This document shows positions 35,576 through 48,891 of a stretch of 64,000 bases of DNA, one piece after another. The translations under genes were made by a program, and so were the position numbers. The first letter of the stretch is position 1; each line of letters starts with the position of its first letter. Under the pieces are notes generated by a model. The model saw only the letters and a program-made list of their open reading frames with translations. It did no database searches and was not told where the DNA came from. Source of the stretch: Cichorium intybus (taxonomy: Eukaryota > Streptophyta > Magnoliopsida > Asterales > Asteraceae); contig CM042012.1 of the NCBI GenBank assembly GCA_023525715.1, forward strand, positions 62,865,205 to 62,929,204, read 5' to 3'.

Positions 35576-37784
35576 TTCTTCCACTTTCATTTTTCTAAAA
35601 CCACGACACAAAAAACTTATGTTTCTCAACTCACTCCCAACGTACAAATACTATATGTTATTGCACAAGTATTGAAGCTAGTTAGTTGAGGGTCGAGAAT
35701 GATCATGAGCCCGAAAAAGCCCCCATCTTTCACCAAACGACAGTAGACTCGGGATACTGTTGGTACCGTCGTCATCTTTTAATAATTTATCGTTGAGTCC
35801 ACCCACCTTAAAAGATAATAATTTTACTTTCCTTACCTCGAGAATGACTATTTTTATATTTTCCATTATTTACTTTTAAATATGAGTTGACTCGGATTAA
35901 AAAAAATTATTAAATTAAATTAAACATCGATGAAATAAGTTTAGAAGCCATCGGTAATATAACAAATACCGACATAGTTATATTATTACAATGACATAAC
36001 TTATAATCAAATTTAATACAAGAATAAGTCATAAAAAACTATAGGATATTTAAACAAAGTGCATACTTAGATAAAAAGGATTTTCTCGGTCACCGGGTAT
36101 TTCAACTTTCTAGAGACGAGACACCATGTCACCTTTTGTTTGTTAGAAACCAAATCATTTTTAACAAAATATACTTTAGTTCACAAATTAATTTCTAGAA
36201 ACCATGTCATATATGACGTAATGTTATATGTTTCGATTTCTTAAAGAAATAAAAACGTTTGACGTGGACATGAATGTGGATATTTAAATAATTTTTCTTT
36301 TGATGCGGAGGGTTCAACTTTTGTAAGGGTCCTACTATTTAAGAGCATCTCCCAAGCCTTTTTCGGTTTTCATAATATTTCGATTATTGATTATTATATA
36401 TTATATAACCAATATAAATATTCTTGTATTTTATATATTATTTTAATTTTATGAAATATTTTAAAATTTGATAAATAAATCCTATGTACTTATCCATATA
36501 TTAGTTATAATATATATTAAAATCATAATACATATAAAAGACATGTTTATTTTTGTTATATACATAAATCGAATAGGGTTCAGTATGAGTGTGTTTGAGT
36601 GGATTATGGGATAAAATTGTAACCAAACCATATGTTTACTTTTTTCGGCTTTTAAAACCATTTGTTTTTTTTCCCCGAAATTCTCAGTTTTTTTGGTTTG
36701 GGTTAGAATCATCAGATTTTCCTCGATATTTGTACAACACTGCAACACCTATAGTTGTGCCCCACAATTATTTTTTGAATATCAAACTTTGTTTTCTTTT
36801 CAACTCTTTGGAAACATTTCATAACACGTCTATGGATACATTTTTACAGTCTGATAAGGATATGTCATGCCATCAAGGTAAACGCAAATCATTCGGATTC
36901 ATAAGAGGGAAATATGCCATTGTGAACGTATGAGACTCATTCTCTTCTCCTCTCCGAACTAGATGTTGGATTAGATGTTTAAGCAATGACTAATAATTTG
37001 TATTTACCTAATTAATAGTAGCAAAGTCCATTTGGGTTGCCCTCACAGTTAAAGTTTGATAGAAATTTCAAGAAAGAGAAATGTTGATTTATTATATGAT
37101 TAATAAATCAATAGAAATAAAACAAATGGTTTATTAATATATTAAAGTGATAATATATTAATTAGAAACTATAGTAATTAATTAGAAATTAATCAGGAAT
37201 TAATTAGATTTAATTTGGTGATTAATTTGATTAATTAAAAATGCAGGGGCAAAATTGTAATTATTCAATAGTTGAGTAAGTGACAGTTATTGTAGGCCAA
37301 GTGACCACGAAATTATATATGGGATAATACATAATTTCGATGATAATAAGTTACGATAAATATATTTGAATTGTAAGATAAAGGTTTATCTTATTTGAAT
37401 TCAAAAAGGTTTATCTCTAAAGGCTTATCTGGTTATCAGTTGGAACCTATAAATAGGGAGGCCTAGGCATACCATTTTGCACGCCATTTTACACATTCTC
37501 TCTTAAGAATTTCGTGACTCTCTCCTCTAGCTTGGGTGTGACTTCATTTGAGGCAGAACACTTGTGCTGCTTGGCTTCCAAGAAAACCTAAAGGTTAGTT
37601 TTTCTTATTTTGTTCTTTTAGTTATTTTTCTTATGCCTTTAGGAATTTGTTATATGTTCAATTAGAAGAAAACATAGATCCTTATAGGTTGCATGTGAAC
37701 TTAAGGTTTTAGTTCATAGATTTGCATAAAACCCTTAACTAGATATGAAAAGTTATAACACTTGTATTCAAATAACTCGGTGCT
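35576..37784. other. Unassigned stretch with an LTR/promoter-like segment
   Basis: 35576-37010 is AT-rich with no recognisable gene; a 114-codon frame at 36589-36933 has no familiar motif. From ~37020 to ~37600 the DNA looks like a solo LTR or promoter: a TATA box (CCTATAAATAGG, 37447-37458), a T/C-rich leader (ATTCTCTCTTAAG, CTCTCTCCTCTAG) and then GTTAGTTTTTCTT. I could not define ends or a target duplication, so this remains a suggestion. Confidence 0.35.
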
Positions 37785-38004
37785 TGTTGACAACCCATGT
37801 TTAACCCATTTATTAAACAGGTTGGATTGAAAAAAAACACTAAATAGACCAACTTGATTTCAACCCATTTACTAAAAAGATTGGATTGGGTTAGAATTTC
37901 TCAACTTGTTTCAGTATACAGGTTAGGTTGGGTACAAAGTTTCAACCCATTTAATTAAACACGTTGACCCGTTAATGACTCAACCCAACCCATTGCCACC
38001 CCTA
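37785..38004. repeat. Truncated hAT-like element end
   Basis: AACCCATTTA/GGTTGGATTGGGTT repeats ending in CCCATTGCCACCCCTA, a common plant hAT terminal repeat (reverse complement TAGGGGTGGCAATGGG). The matching left end is not present. The copia element at 38010 is inserted five bases after this end. Confidence 0.5.
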
Positions 38005-38009
38005 CTTGT

Positions 38010-38155
38010 TGTTGCTTAGTGAAAATAGCCCCTTAGAGTTATCATCGTATTCTATTAGAATATATAGTACACCAGTATAATAAATTACAGAGAGGACCCC
38101 ATACTATCGTATATATGTAAACCTACACTATACAATTAATATATGTACGTTAACA
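38010..38155 (-). repeat. 3' LTR of the 4.5 kb copia element
   Basis: Short 146 bp LTR. The partner is 42393-42538. Confidence 0.93.
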
Positions 38156-38218
38156 CCCCCCCTCAATTTGAGCGGGAGGTTCACGAATGCTTAAACTATT
38201 ACGAAAATCTATAAATAA

Positions 38219-38948
38219 CTATGTAGACAGTCCTTTTGTGGAGATATCAGCAAACTGGTGTGCAGATGGAATATGCAACACACGAACCTGACCAATGACG
38301 CGTTCCTTAACAAAGTGCAAGTCTATTTCCACATGTTTGGTTTGTTGGTGTTGAACCGGGTTAGATGCCAAATACATGGCACTCACATTCTCACAAAACA
38401 AAACATTGGTACGGGTTAACGGACAGGAAAGCACGAGTAGAAGATGGCGAAGCCATGAGGCTTCAGCCACGACATTAGCTACCCCTATACTCGGCTTTAG
38501 CGCTAGACCGAGACACGACATGTTGACGTTTTGATGACCAGGAGATCAAGTTATATCCAAGATAAACACAAAACCCGAAGGTGGACCGACATGTCAAGGG
38601 ACAGCCAGCCCAATCAGCATCAGAATACGCAACCAAATGATTGAAATGAGACTGACAAATGTAGAGACCATATGACAAAGTACCTTGTATATAATGCAAT
38701 ATGCGTTTCAGAGCAAGGAAGTGTGGCTCACAAGGATCATGCATAAAAAGGAAGACATGTTGAACAACGTAGGCGATATCTGGACGAGTGGATGACAGAT
38801 ATTGAAGAGCCCCAACAAGACTTCGATACAATGTAGGGTAACAAACCAGTTTCCAAGTGAGAGATAGCTTCAGCTTGGTGTCCGTCGGCGTGCTACATGG
38901 ATTGCAAGAGACTATATTGGCTCGGGCAAGGATCTCTTTGGCAAACAA
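38219..38948 (-). pseudogene. Copia RNase H domain (broken)
   Basis: The minus-strand reading has the linker after RT (STRPDIAYVVQHVFLFMHDP), VAYSDADWAGCPLTCRSTFG, then SWSSKRQHVVSRSSAKAEYR, one frameshift, and the usual end (HIPSAHQFADISTKGLST). The first catalytic Asp in YSDADWAG and the Glu in KAEYR remain. The frameshift near 38480-38520 breaks it. Confidence 0.9.
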
Positions 38949-39463
38949 TGTCTGCTGAAGAAACAGAGTTTGGTAAGTGCGGGTTGCAGTGATGCCGAGA
39001 AAAAAAGATAGAGTCCTAAGTCGGTCATGGCAAACTCGGAGGAGAGATGAGAAATAACTCGCATGATGAGAGACGGACTAGAGGCACTAAGGATGATGTC
39101 ATAAACATAGAGCAGTAGATAAATAGTCTCCGAGCCGTGATGAAACGTGAAGAGAGAGCTATCAGAGCGACTATTTTTGAAGCCGAGAGAAGAGATGTAA
39201 ACAGCAAACCGCTGGTACCAGGCACGTGGAGCCTGCTTGAGACCATATAAGGCTTTACATAGCCGACACACATGATCCGAGTGATATGGGTGGACGTAAC
39301 CCGGTGGTTGTTTCATATAGACCTCTTCGGTGAGATCACCATGTAGAAAGGCATTCTTAACATCGAATTGATGAATCAGCCAATGAGGAGAGACAACGAT
39401 GCTAAGAACTGTGCGAATGGTTGTCGGTTTGAAAACCGGACTGAGAGTATCATCAAAGTCCAA
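38912..39463 (-). pseudogene. Copia reverse transcriptase with YVYD in place of YVDD
   Basis: Reads FSPVFKP-like (LSPVFKPTTIRTVLSIVV), HQFDVKNAFLHGDLTEEVYM, QPPGYV, CKALYGLKQAPRAWYQRF, then LLLYVYDIILS. The catalytic YVDD motif at 39098-39109 (plus coordinates) is changed in its first Asp codon from GAT to TAT. That residue is essential in known reverse transcriptases, so the enzyme would be dead even without the frameshifts. The downstream frame is lost near 38990. Confidence 0.92.
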
Positions 39464-39550
39464 CCTTAGCTGTTGAGAAAAGCACTGGGCTATAAGGCGA
39501 CCTTTGTAACGGTCAAGATGAGCATGAGATTCAAACTTGTGACAATAGAG

Positions 39551-40516
39551 CTAGCGACAACCAACGATGTTGGTATTGGGAGGGCGAGGAACTAAATCCC
39601 ACGTGTGATTAGAGTTTAGAGCGGACATTTCTGCATCCATGGCAGATTTCAAGTTAGGGTCACACAAAGCCTGAGCAGTGGACCTTGGGATCAGAGAAAT
39701 GTCAGAAGTAGCAGAAAGGTTTAAGATGACGCGGGGTTTCAAAGAGCCAGTTCTAGATCGGGTAGTCATAAGATGCGCGGAGGGAGGAGCGGAGGGCATG
39801 GGGGCATTGGGAGCCGACAGTGCAGGTGGGGGAATAGGGGAGAGAGGAGGACATGAGGTGGGAGGAGCTGGCGGAGCAGCTAGGGGCGTGGCTGAGGTCA
39901 CGAGCATATGTTCTTTATCAGCATGAACGAACGGATCCAGGTCAGTCTCAAAGTGCGCGATATGGAAGGTAGAGTAGGGAAAATGATCTTCATAAAAAAC
40001 AACATGTCGAGAGATGATGACACGTTACAAAATAAGATCAAGACATTTGTAGTCCTTATGATCAGACGTGGGGCCAAGATAGACACAGGCGATAGAACGA
40101 GGAAAAAGCTTGTGAGGAGCCCTGGAGGCAGTGTTAGGATAACAGAGGCATCCAAACACGTGCAAGTGATCATAAGTTGGGAAGACACATAATATTACCT
40201 CAAAAAGAGTTTTATAGGACAAGGTGGTCGTAGGAAGAAGGTTGAGTGTGTGGATCGCAGCGAGAAGGGCTTCCACCCAAAACCGGGTGGATAGAGACCC
40301 CTAAAACAGAAACGTGCAGATGATGTTATTTATTGTGTGAATGGATCGTTCAGGTTTACCGTTTTGTTGTGATGTATAGGGACAAGAGAAACGAATAGCT
40401 ATACCATTAGTTTGTAGATAACTACGAAGCAATTGGTTACCAAATTCTCGCCCATTATCACATTGAAAAGATTGGATGTCAGTTTGGAATTTATTTTTGA
40501 CATACATTCTAAAATT

Positions 40517-40549
<33 letters not shown>

Positions 40550-40959
40550 AGTATAAACATAAGATTTAGCATGCAACGGAAAAACACAAAAAAATTAGAA
40601 AAATCATCGAGAAATAAAATATAATATTGAAAACCACTCAAACTTTTAATAGGAAATGTCCACAAATCCGAGTGTATAAGTTTAAACACCCGAGAAGTTT
40701 TTGACGTAGACGACTGAAAAGGTAAACGACCATGCTTTCTAACCATGATAGATTTAGAGTTATTTTGAGAGTTTGGGAGAAAGGTTTGACTAATGTGAGA
40801 AACCGGAATGACAGCACCATTACCAACCATGATAGATATAGAGTTACATTGTGTAAAGGAAGACATGTTACCTTGGTTGAACGACATGTGAGAGCTTGCA
40901 CCAGTATCCATGTAATATGGGTTATCTGGTGGCGACTGAACGGACATAGCCTGGAACAC
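39551..40959 (-). pseudogene. Copia protease/integrase region (broken)
   Basis: From 40959: YYMDTGASSHMS (intact copia protease D-T-G-A), then integrase with LIHSDLWTFPIKSLSGFQYY, FLDDFSN, and after a 30 bp homopolymer, DNGREFGNQLLRSYLQTNGI and PYTSQQNGKPERSIHTINN. The integrase C-terminus follows in other frames near 40276-40025 (VFGCLCYPNT) and the Pro/Ser-rich linker at 39907-39551. Several frameshifts. Confidence 0.88.
40519..40548. repeat. (A)30 homopolymer inside the integrase
   Basis: Thirty A on the plus strand (poly-Phe on the coding strand) between two conserved integrase motifs, where no such run belongs. Confidence 0.95.
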
Positions 40960-41068
40960 CGTTGAGGGATCAGTGGTCTGAGGGCTGGTGTACTAGGCCG
41001 ATTACGGCTGCCCAAAAAATTAGACGCCGACTGTTGAGCTGGAGCACGGGCTACGGGCCTGAAGTGCA

Positions 41069-42140
41069 TCAAAGGAGTCTGCTGCCCAAAGTGGGCCGGT
41101 AGCGGTAACTGAGCCAGCGAAGGGGGCTGCAGTGATCCACTGTTGGGATGCGTCGAGAATTGCGCTGGTTCAGCCGGTTATGGGCCGAGCAGCATGGACT
41201 GTGGAGAGAAGCCAGAAGCACCAAGAGCATAGCAGGGCGAATGGCTAGGATAATATACCGGAGGTTGACAGGAGCTAAACCGGTTGGGTGAGGGCCCATG
41301 ATGCCGAAAAATCTAGAATGTTGACCCAATACAGTGCCAATACTTTGAGTTGTGTTGCTCACGGTAGATTGGCCCCCTCCCCCTCGCGAGTTTCCCTGAT
41401 TGTTGTTTCTATTTTTTTCCACTTATTTTAGGATTTTTTTGGATTGTGCATCCATATAATAGAGGGCGGTGGTGGTTTGATGTTGCGGGTCAAGTGCTTG
41501 ATCATGATTTTCTTCTCAGTTTCATGAATTAGAAGCATGTTTTTAGGTTCCATAAAGGAGGGGAATGGCTTGGTATTGGTGATAACATCAACAATGCTTT
41601 GGTAACAGGGTGGCAACCCGCGTAGGATTTGCATGACAAGTTCTAACTCGGTAATGTCGGAATCAACATCGGCTAGTGCATCCGCAAGGTATTTCAAAGC
41701 ATGGCAATAATCAAGAATTAAGGATGCACCTTTTTGTATTCCGGAATTGTTCTTGCAGCCGAAGCATCCTTGGCATCTTGTTATTGAGAAAGTATTCATG
41801 AAGGTTGTCTCAAAGGTCTTTGGCGGTACATTCATCACTGGAAATAACCTGTAAGATGTTGGGATCACAAGTGGAATAGAACCAAGATTTGACACTGGAG
41901 TCAATGGACTCGCAATCTTCATCATCTTTCCCGTTGAGTTTTTGAATTGCCATTTATGTGACCTAATACCTTTTCATCTTTAAAAATGTCTAAGAAAATT
42001 CTACACCACAACTTATATTTTGAGCCATCAGATGTGAGTTTAAGAATAAACTGATTATAAACATTCGTGACCGCATAAACTAGTTGCTGAGCAGTGGGTG
42101 CAGTGGTAGAAGACGAAGCTGGTGTAGACATATTACCCAT
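41069..42140 (-). pseudogene. Copia gag remnant
   Basis: From 42140: MGNMSTPASSSTTAPTAQQL, then ...LTSDGSKYKLWCRIFLD, the N-terminal gag motif. It continues in another frame through LVMQILRGLPPCYQSIVDVI, a conserved UBN2/gag segment, to 41428, and then into a Gly/Asn/Gln-rich tail (41422-41069). I see no intact CCHC knuckle. Confidence 0.85.
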
Positions 42141-42381
42141 AAAATTAATTGAGGAATGTTTTAATCAGTAAGACGGAGAGGCTAAAAGCATGAACACCAG
42201 ATCTTGATGAGGAGGCAACGAATGTGGGATCGAGAAGTAGTTCCAGGCATGGTTCAGCAGGCAAGGATCAAGCGACTGTGGAAGAAACGATGGATCTCGA
42301 TGTCTGCTAGAAGTGGTGAGGGTACGGTTGACTAAAAAAGAAGAAGGAGGGAAAAGCCGATTGTGTCAGGCGTATTATCGA

Positions 42382-42392
42382 CTCTGATACCA
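42382..42392 (-). promoter_or_regulatory. Primer-binding site (initiator-Met tRNA)
   Basis: Minus strand TGGTATCAGAG, no spacer between it and the 5' LTR. Confidence 0.92.
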
Positions 42393-42538
42393 TGTTGCTT
42401 AGCGAAAATAGCCCCTTAGGGTTATGATTGCATTCCATTAGAATATATAGTACACCAGTATAATAAATTACAGAGAGGACCCTATACTATTATATATATG
42501 TAAACTTACACTATACAATAAATATATGTACGTTAACA
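42393..42538 (-). repeat. 5' LTR of the 4.5 kb copia element
   Basis: Partner of 38010-38155. The CTTGT duplication follows outside. Confidence 0.93.
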
Positions 42539-43914
42539 CTTGTAATACTCTCCACTTTGATAATTTTATTCAAAGACCATATCTCAGTCTGTTCCTTCCC
42601 ATAATTAGCATGGAATCTTGCTTTCATTTCCTGAAATTTCTTTTTCTCAAACATTCTAAACTTTATGTCAAATTGATTATAGGCAAACATCTTTGAGTTA
42701 CAAGGAAGATCCATCTGACAATTCAACAAATTTTGAATAGAAAATGTTACTAATGGCACCCGATAGAATACTTCTAGATCACTAAAGGACAGCATCATAA
42801 TCGTTTCAAAAGTCTAGACTTTCGTGATTGGACCTATTTCACCTTTCTTTCATATTTGGTCCCGTGCAACAACATTCAACTGTCAAAGCTTTTCATATTC
42901 ATCTACTTCTTTTTGCTTCTTTTCACCCTTAGAAAAGCTCTTGACTTATTTTTTCCTTTGTCTACAGTGACACCAAAAGAAGGGGGAACTTGTAAAGTAG
43001 TGACCATTGTTAATGAAGACGAACTAGTAGAACCAATCTTTATCCCTCTTGTGAAACGTTTAATAGGATTCACCAATATTCCTGAAAATGTTATTGTTGG
43101 TGTGGGAGTTGGAGTGATAGTGATCTACAGAGGTCGTTTTGAAGATGTTGATTTTATTGATTCCAAGAATGACTTTAGTGGTGGAAGAGTTGATGAGGCT
43201 GCAGTTGTTGTCATAGAGTGAAAGGTCGAAGTTGGACCTGCAGTGAATCCAAACAAGGATCATATCAAAGGTCCTAAACATGTGATAGGTCATCTGATTG
43301 GTCGAACTAAATCTCCCCCTTGTGACAAAGGCTAAGAAAGCTTCAAAACACCAGGAAAACGACTAATCAGTGTCAACAGTGCATCAATTTCTTTGAGAAT
43401 GTTGGTACAAGCACTGGTAATAAATATTTTCTTTGTTAAATCTTGAGCAGACTGCTGAAGATTGTAAGCATGAACTTTTGGCTCAAGCTGCTAGATGGTA
43501 GATTTGGCTTCGACCAACTATGTCTGAAGGTTGTTGACTTGAGAAGTGTGAACTACGGCTAATTATTTTGTTAGAGCTTCAATAGACTTCGTCTAGGTCG
43601 CAAGCTAAGCTTGGACATCGGAATGGGCAATATTGAGTGTAGTGGCGGCGTTTGTGATCTTCGCATCAAAGTGAGTGTTGATATCCTGAACCTTATTTTT
43701 GAAGGACTTTTGAATAGTTTTGCATCTAAGATCTACTATCTCTAATACATTTTGGCCGACTTTTCAAATTTCTTCCTCAAGAGATTTTCCAAGTGTAGTC
43801 ATATACAACTCAACTGTGGTGAAGAGAAACTGCTCCATCGTTTTGACATTTTCGAAGATGGTTTGAAAGGTTGAATCTATTGTTGTAGATGTAGAGTTAT
43901 AGGCGGACTAATAT

Positions 43915-44183
43915 TGTAAGACCCTGTTCCTGAAATGAGGTTGTTTGAATTTAAAGAGGTTGGTTTTTGGAAAAACTGGATATAACGACCGCTATCTATG
44001 GAGATAACGCCGTTATCTAGCGAAAGCGGGTTTTTTAAGAATCGCAAAGATAACGACGCTATCTTAAGGAGATAGCGACGCTATCTGCCGCTGATTGCAC
44101 AAAGCCCTAGATCTCAGAGTTTGGGTCGTATTTGGGGGCTCTAAACCCTAGGAGTCGTCATTTCCACCCTTTACAGCCTCTAG

Positions 44184-44220
<37 letters not shown>

Positions 44221-45125
44221 CAAACTCTAGCCCCCTTTGGTGATTTCAAGCTCCATTTCTCTATTAGGAAGATTCCTGAAGAAGAAGAAGGTGGTGTTGG
44301 TGCAAGGAAGCTCTTCTACTTGTGGGAATCAACAAGTTCTTCTTTTCTAGACCTTTGTAAGTGCCAAGCCTCCACCTTTTTATGATTAGAAGCTTTATCT
44401 TATAGTTTGGGTTGCATATTATGGTTCTAAATTTAGAAATGGTGTCTTTGTGGTATTTTCTATGGATTGGAAGAACTTTATGTCCTTAGGACCACCTTTG
44501 GAGCTTTTGAACTGATTATGGGAGTGAGGCAAGCTCACTTGAGTGTTTAAGCATGGATTGTTTCATTTTAGACCTAAGTATGAGATTTGACATGCATGTC
44601 AAGTTTGAATTTTATGAGGCATCAGACCTATTAGACGAGTTCTCGAAAGTTGAAGCCCCTGCCTTAATGGATTAAGTGCTTAACGGAACTTTTACAATGA
44701 TTAATAGATAGCGACACTATCTATGGAGATAACGACGCTATCTTTCGGGAAGGGCCGATCCGATCCATGGTGATAGTGATGCTAATTGGAGGAGATAGCT
44801 ATGCTATCGGGTTGGTTAACCATTGACTTTGACCTTGACCTTTGATCGGTTTTAGGAGTTTATCATTTTTGTAGTTTAGGATTTGCTAAGTTGTGTTTAT
44901 CCTTATTAGGAGGTTCGTGTTGTTGGAATAGGACACGCACGTGGAGTTCTTTTAGCTTGGCGGATCAGGTGAATTTTCTCACTATACTATGGGTGATGTT
45001 ACATGCATAGTTAGCCTTATACTACTATATGTAGCAATGTATGTTTAAATTGGGTGTGCCTTACGTTTTTTAATTGAATGATGGATTTTTGTGTTGGTAT
45101 GTGCTAGTTGTCAGATTCGTTCTTG
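43915..45125 (+). repeat. LTR-like insertion in the additional ORF (possible solo LTR)
   Basis: Starts TGTAAGACCCTG, a common start of plant Ty3-type LTRs, and disrupts an otherwise colinear minus-strand frame. It contains repeated GATAACGACGCTATCT-type 16-mers (43983-44095 and 44706-44815), each a near-palindrome, a (TC)n run at 44188-44218 and leader-like DNA. The right border and target duplication could not be fixed, so solo LTR is a proposal. Confidence 0.45.
44188..44218. repeat. (TC)n microsatellite
   Basis: About 15 TC units within the LTR-like insertion. Confidence 0.95.
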
Positions 45126-46510
45126 TAACTAAAGAACGACGGCGGATCGGGGAGAGCCCAAGAGCCCAAAGAATGAGTTAATTCGGCAATAGATGGAAGG
45201 GGTGAGCCTGTGAGTCTTTAGCTGAGGCGGATTAGGGTGAAGGAGGTGGTGATGATGCATTGTGCTCTGTATCCATCGACTGTGTGAATCGTGTGTCCAT
45301 ATTAGATGTGTGCATAGAGGATTCAACATCACTTGTCTCCACATAAGATGTTTCGACAGAGGTAATGTGTTGAGAGTAGTAGTTGAAAGAGGAACTTTGA
45401 AACTGGAAGAAAACAATATTGGAATGGCATGGGCTTGTTCGGTGGTATCATCCGCAATCTGTAAAAGGTCGTCTTCTATATCAGGAGTGGAACGCCTTGG
45501 AGACTTCGATTTTTTTGCTTCTTTGATTTGGAGGGATCACGTGCATGCTTTGTATTTGGTTTCTTCTGTGGAACTTCTGATGTTTGAGCGACACTTATTC
45601 GCTTGCCCTTTGTCTTCGTACCTTTGGGGTCAACAACTCGATCAAAGTCCCTTATCGGATTAGAAATTATGAGAGTGCCTCGGTAGGTAATGAGCACAAG
45701 ATTTTCTGCTGGAACATGGGAAAGCATAGCTTCTGGAATTTGTGCATAGAATTTGAAGTCATCATTATTTGTGGAAGATGATATATGGACAACTCTGAAG
45801 TCGTAGCATGGAGCATCAGTCCAAACTAGAACCTTCTCATGAGCATAGGCTACGTGGACAATTAGAGCCCAAAAGCGAGTGGATGTGATGTTGGTTGCGC
45901 GCTTCGAATGGTTGACATAAGAAAGAAAATTTTCCCACAAAATAGAAGCATAGTCAATAGGAACATTATAGTAAATATCGTAATGTAGCTGAAGGAAAGT
46001 TTGGCCTATTGAGTCAAGTCCTGAGGTCCTTCCAGAGAGGCTCCTCAATATGACTCCAAAGAAATAGCTCCAAAGAGATGGTAAAAACTTCTTCTTGAAC
46101 TAATTAATCACTTTGATGGTGGGTGTATGCCCATCTCGTTCAGCATCGAGGTGAATTCGGACAACGAAGCAGTCTGAAAGGGAGCTTCAATATCTTTGAA
46201 AATTGTGTCCTGCCAATGGTGACGGTCTGCTTGTCGGAGAACGGCATATCCAGATCAAACGCAATAGTGTTGTTATCAGTGTTGACTCATGTGGTATTGT
46301 GAGAACAATTAGCCTATCCCTTGGAACCTTGGGATTTATAGGCATAGCATAGCCAAGAGGAGAGTGTTGAAAGCATAGCACCAACATCACCAAATCAGAC
46401 GAGTAAGCCTCTGGATCAAGGTTGGTGATGAAGTTTGTTGACATGGGATTAAGATATGGAATGAAATCTACTTCATTGGGGGCAAACAACAAAGCATCTT
46501 GGGACGACAT

Positions 46511-46816
46511 AGCTGAGTTGCAAGTTTGAGAGCATGTAATTTAGGGTTTTAGGAGCATGAAGATGAAGGCAAAAGGGTAAATGGTGTTGGTGTTGTCGTA
46601 TATATAGTTGTGTGATGAATGGTGCTAGAGAATTACATTTAATGCACCAAAATGGGCTGCCAGTTGTGATAACTTAAATTTTGTATTAAGATAAAAATGC
46701 TAAAGTTGGTTGAATGCATGTTTTGATATTAGTCATAGGTTAAGTACTTAATGGAATTGGGCTAAAAGGCTAATTTGTGTGAAATAAGGAATTATGCAAA
46801 GGAAGACTTTATTAAC
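46511..46816. other. Upstream region of the additional ORF
   Basis: Non-coding. Near 46666 TGTGATAACTTAAATTTTGT looks like an LTR start. This DNA continued directly into 59157 before the 12.3 kb element inserted, as the TTAAC duplication shows. Confidence 0.4.
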
Positions 46817-47263
46817 TATTAGGAATATTTTTGTGGTTTAATCTTTGCATCTAAAAAGTGCCAAAAACGGAAAATGTTGAGCTTTATGGAGTTTTCAGTC
46901 AAGGGCCGAAAACCCCTTAGTTCTCGGTGGTCATAACCGAAATCAGGGGTGATTTCGGTGGGCTTGCTTGCGATTTCGGTGGGCTTCATCTGATGGGCTT
47001 AGGGTTTTTGGCACATGTATAAAAGGCTATTATAGCCGTCATTGTCAGTAGATCAACATAGAGATTTGTGCTAGAGAGAGAAAATTATTGTGTGCCTTGT
47101 TGATCAATAATCTTATGTACCAGTCGTTTTATTGAATATAACGAGTGCATTGAAGATTGAATCGCGTGTTCTTGATTGTTTCGTTACTATTACTTAATTG
47201 TATTCCGCACGATCAAGTGATTGATTGATACCATTGATAGATCTAGAAGTTTTGCGACTTACA
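46817..47263 (+). repeat. 5' LTR of the 12.3 kb element
   Basis: Starts TATTAGGAATAT (first G of the usual TG mutated to A) and ends ACTTACA. TATAAAA at 47018-47024 is a plausible core promoter. Confidence 0.9.
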
Positions 47264-47265
47264 AA

Positions 47266-47278
47266 TGGTATCAGAGCC
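47266..47278 (+). promoter_or_regulatory. Primer-binding site (initiator-Met tRNA)
   Basis: TGGTATCAGAGCC, two bases after the LTR. Confidence 0.92.
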
Positions 47279-48832
<1,554 letters not shown>

Positions 48833-48891
48833 ATAATAAAGGTTTTATTACAAATCGTTGTCATTACATATTACATATGTAATATTAAAAA

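Larger units (their letters stand above)
38010..42538 (-). mobile_element. Complete but decayed Ty1/copia element, 4.5 kb
   Basis: LTRs of 146 bp (38010-38155 and 42393-42538) start TGTTAAC and end CAACA on the minus strand. The 5 bp target duplication is CTTGT (38005-38009 and 42539-42543). The primer-binding site directly abuts the 5' LTR. A seven-G purine tract precedes the 3' LTR (38156-38166). Gag, protease, integrase, RT and RNase H follow in copia order but are split by frameshifts and stops. The LTRs differ at about 11 of 146 positions (7.5%), so it is older than both GAG-only elements. Confidence 0.93.
42850..46510 (-). pseudogene. Retroelement-type additional ORF, broken and interrupted
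   Basis: Minus strand starts MSSQDALLFAPNEVDFIPYL at 46510, runs through RTSGLDSIGQTFLQLHY, DYASILWENFLSYVNH and RFWALIVHVAYAHEKV (46048-45476), and becomes Lys/Ser-rich (KGTKTKGKRISVAQTSEVPQ). After the insertion at 43915-45125 it resumes with STFQTIFENVKTMEQF and a helical, probably coiled-coil stretch (43900-43400), then a Ser/Thr/Pro-rich end near 42850. Several stops occur. The arrangement, with a conserved globular N-terminal half, a charged linker and a coiled-coil tail, is like the extra ORF carried by very large retroelements in Asteraceae genomes. That assignment is from memory and its function is not known. Confidence 0.5.

Noticed and set aside
36589..36933. 114-codon frame as a host gene
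   Set aside because: No recognisable motif, low complexity, no splice or promoter context.
42856..43221. 121-codon plus-strand frame with a hydrophobic start (possible signal peptide)
   Set aside because: The opposite strand carries the better supported additional ORF across the same bases, so this is probably a shadow.
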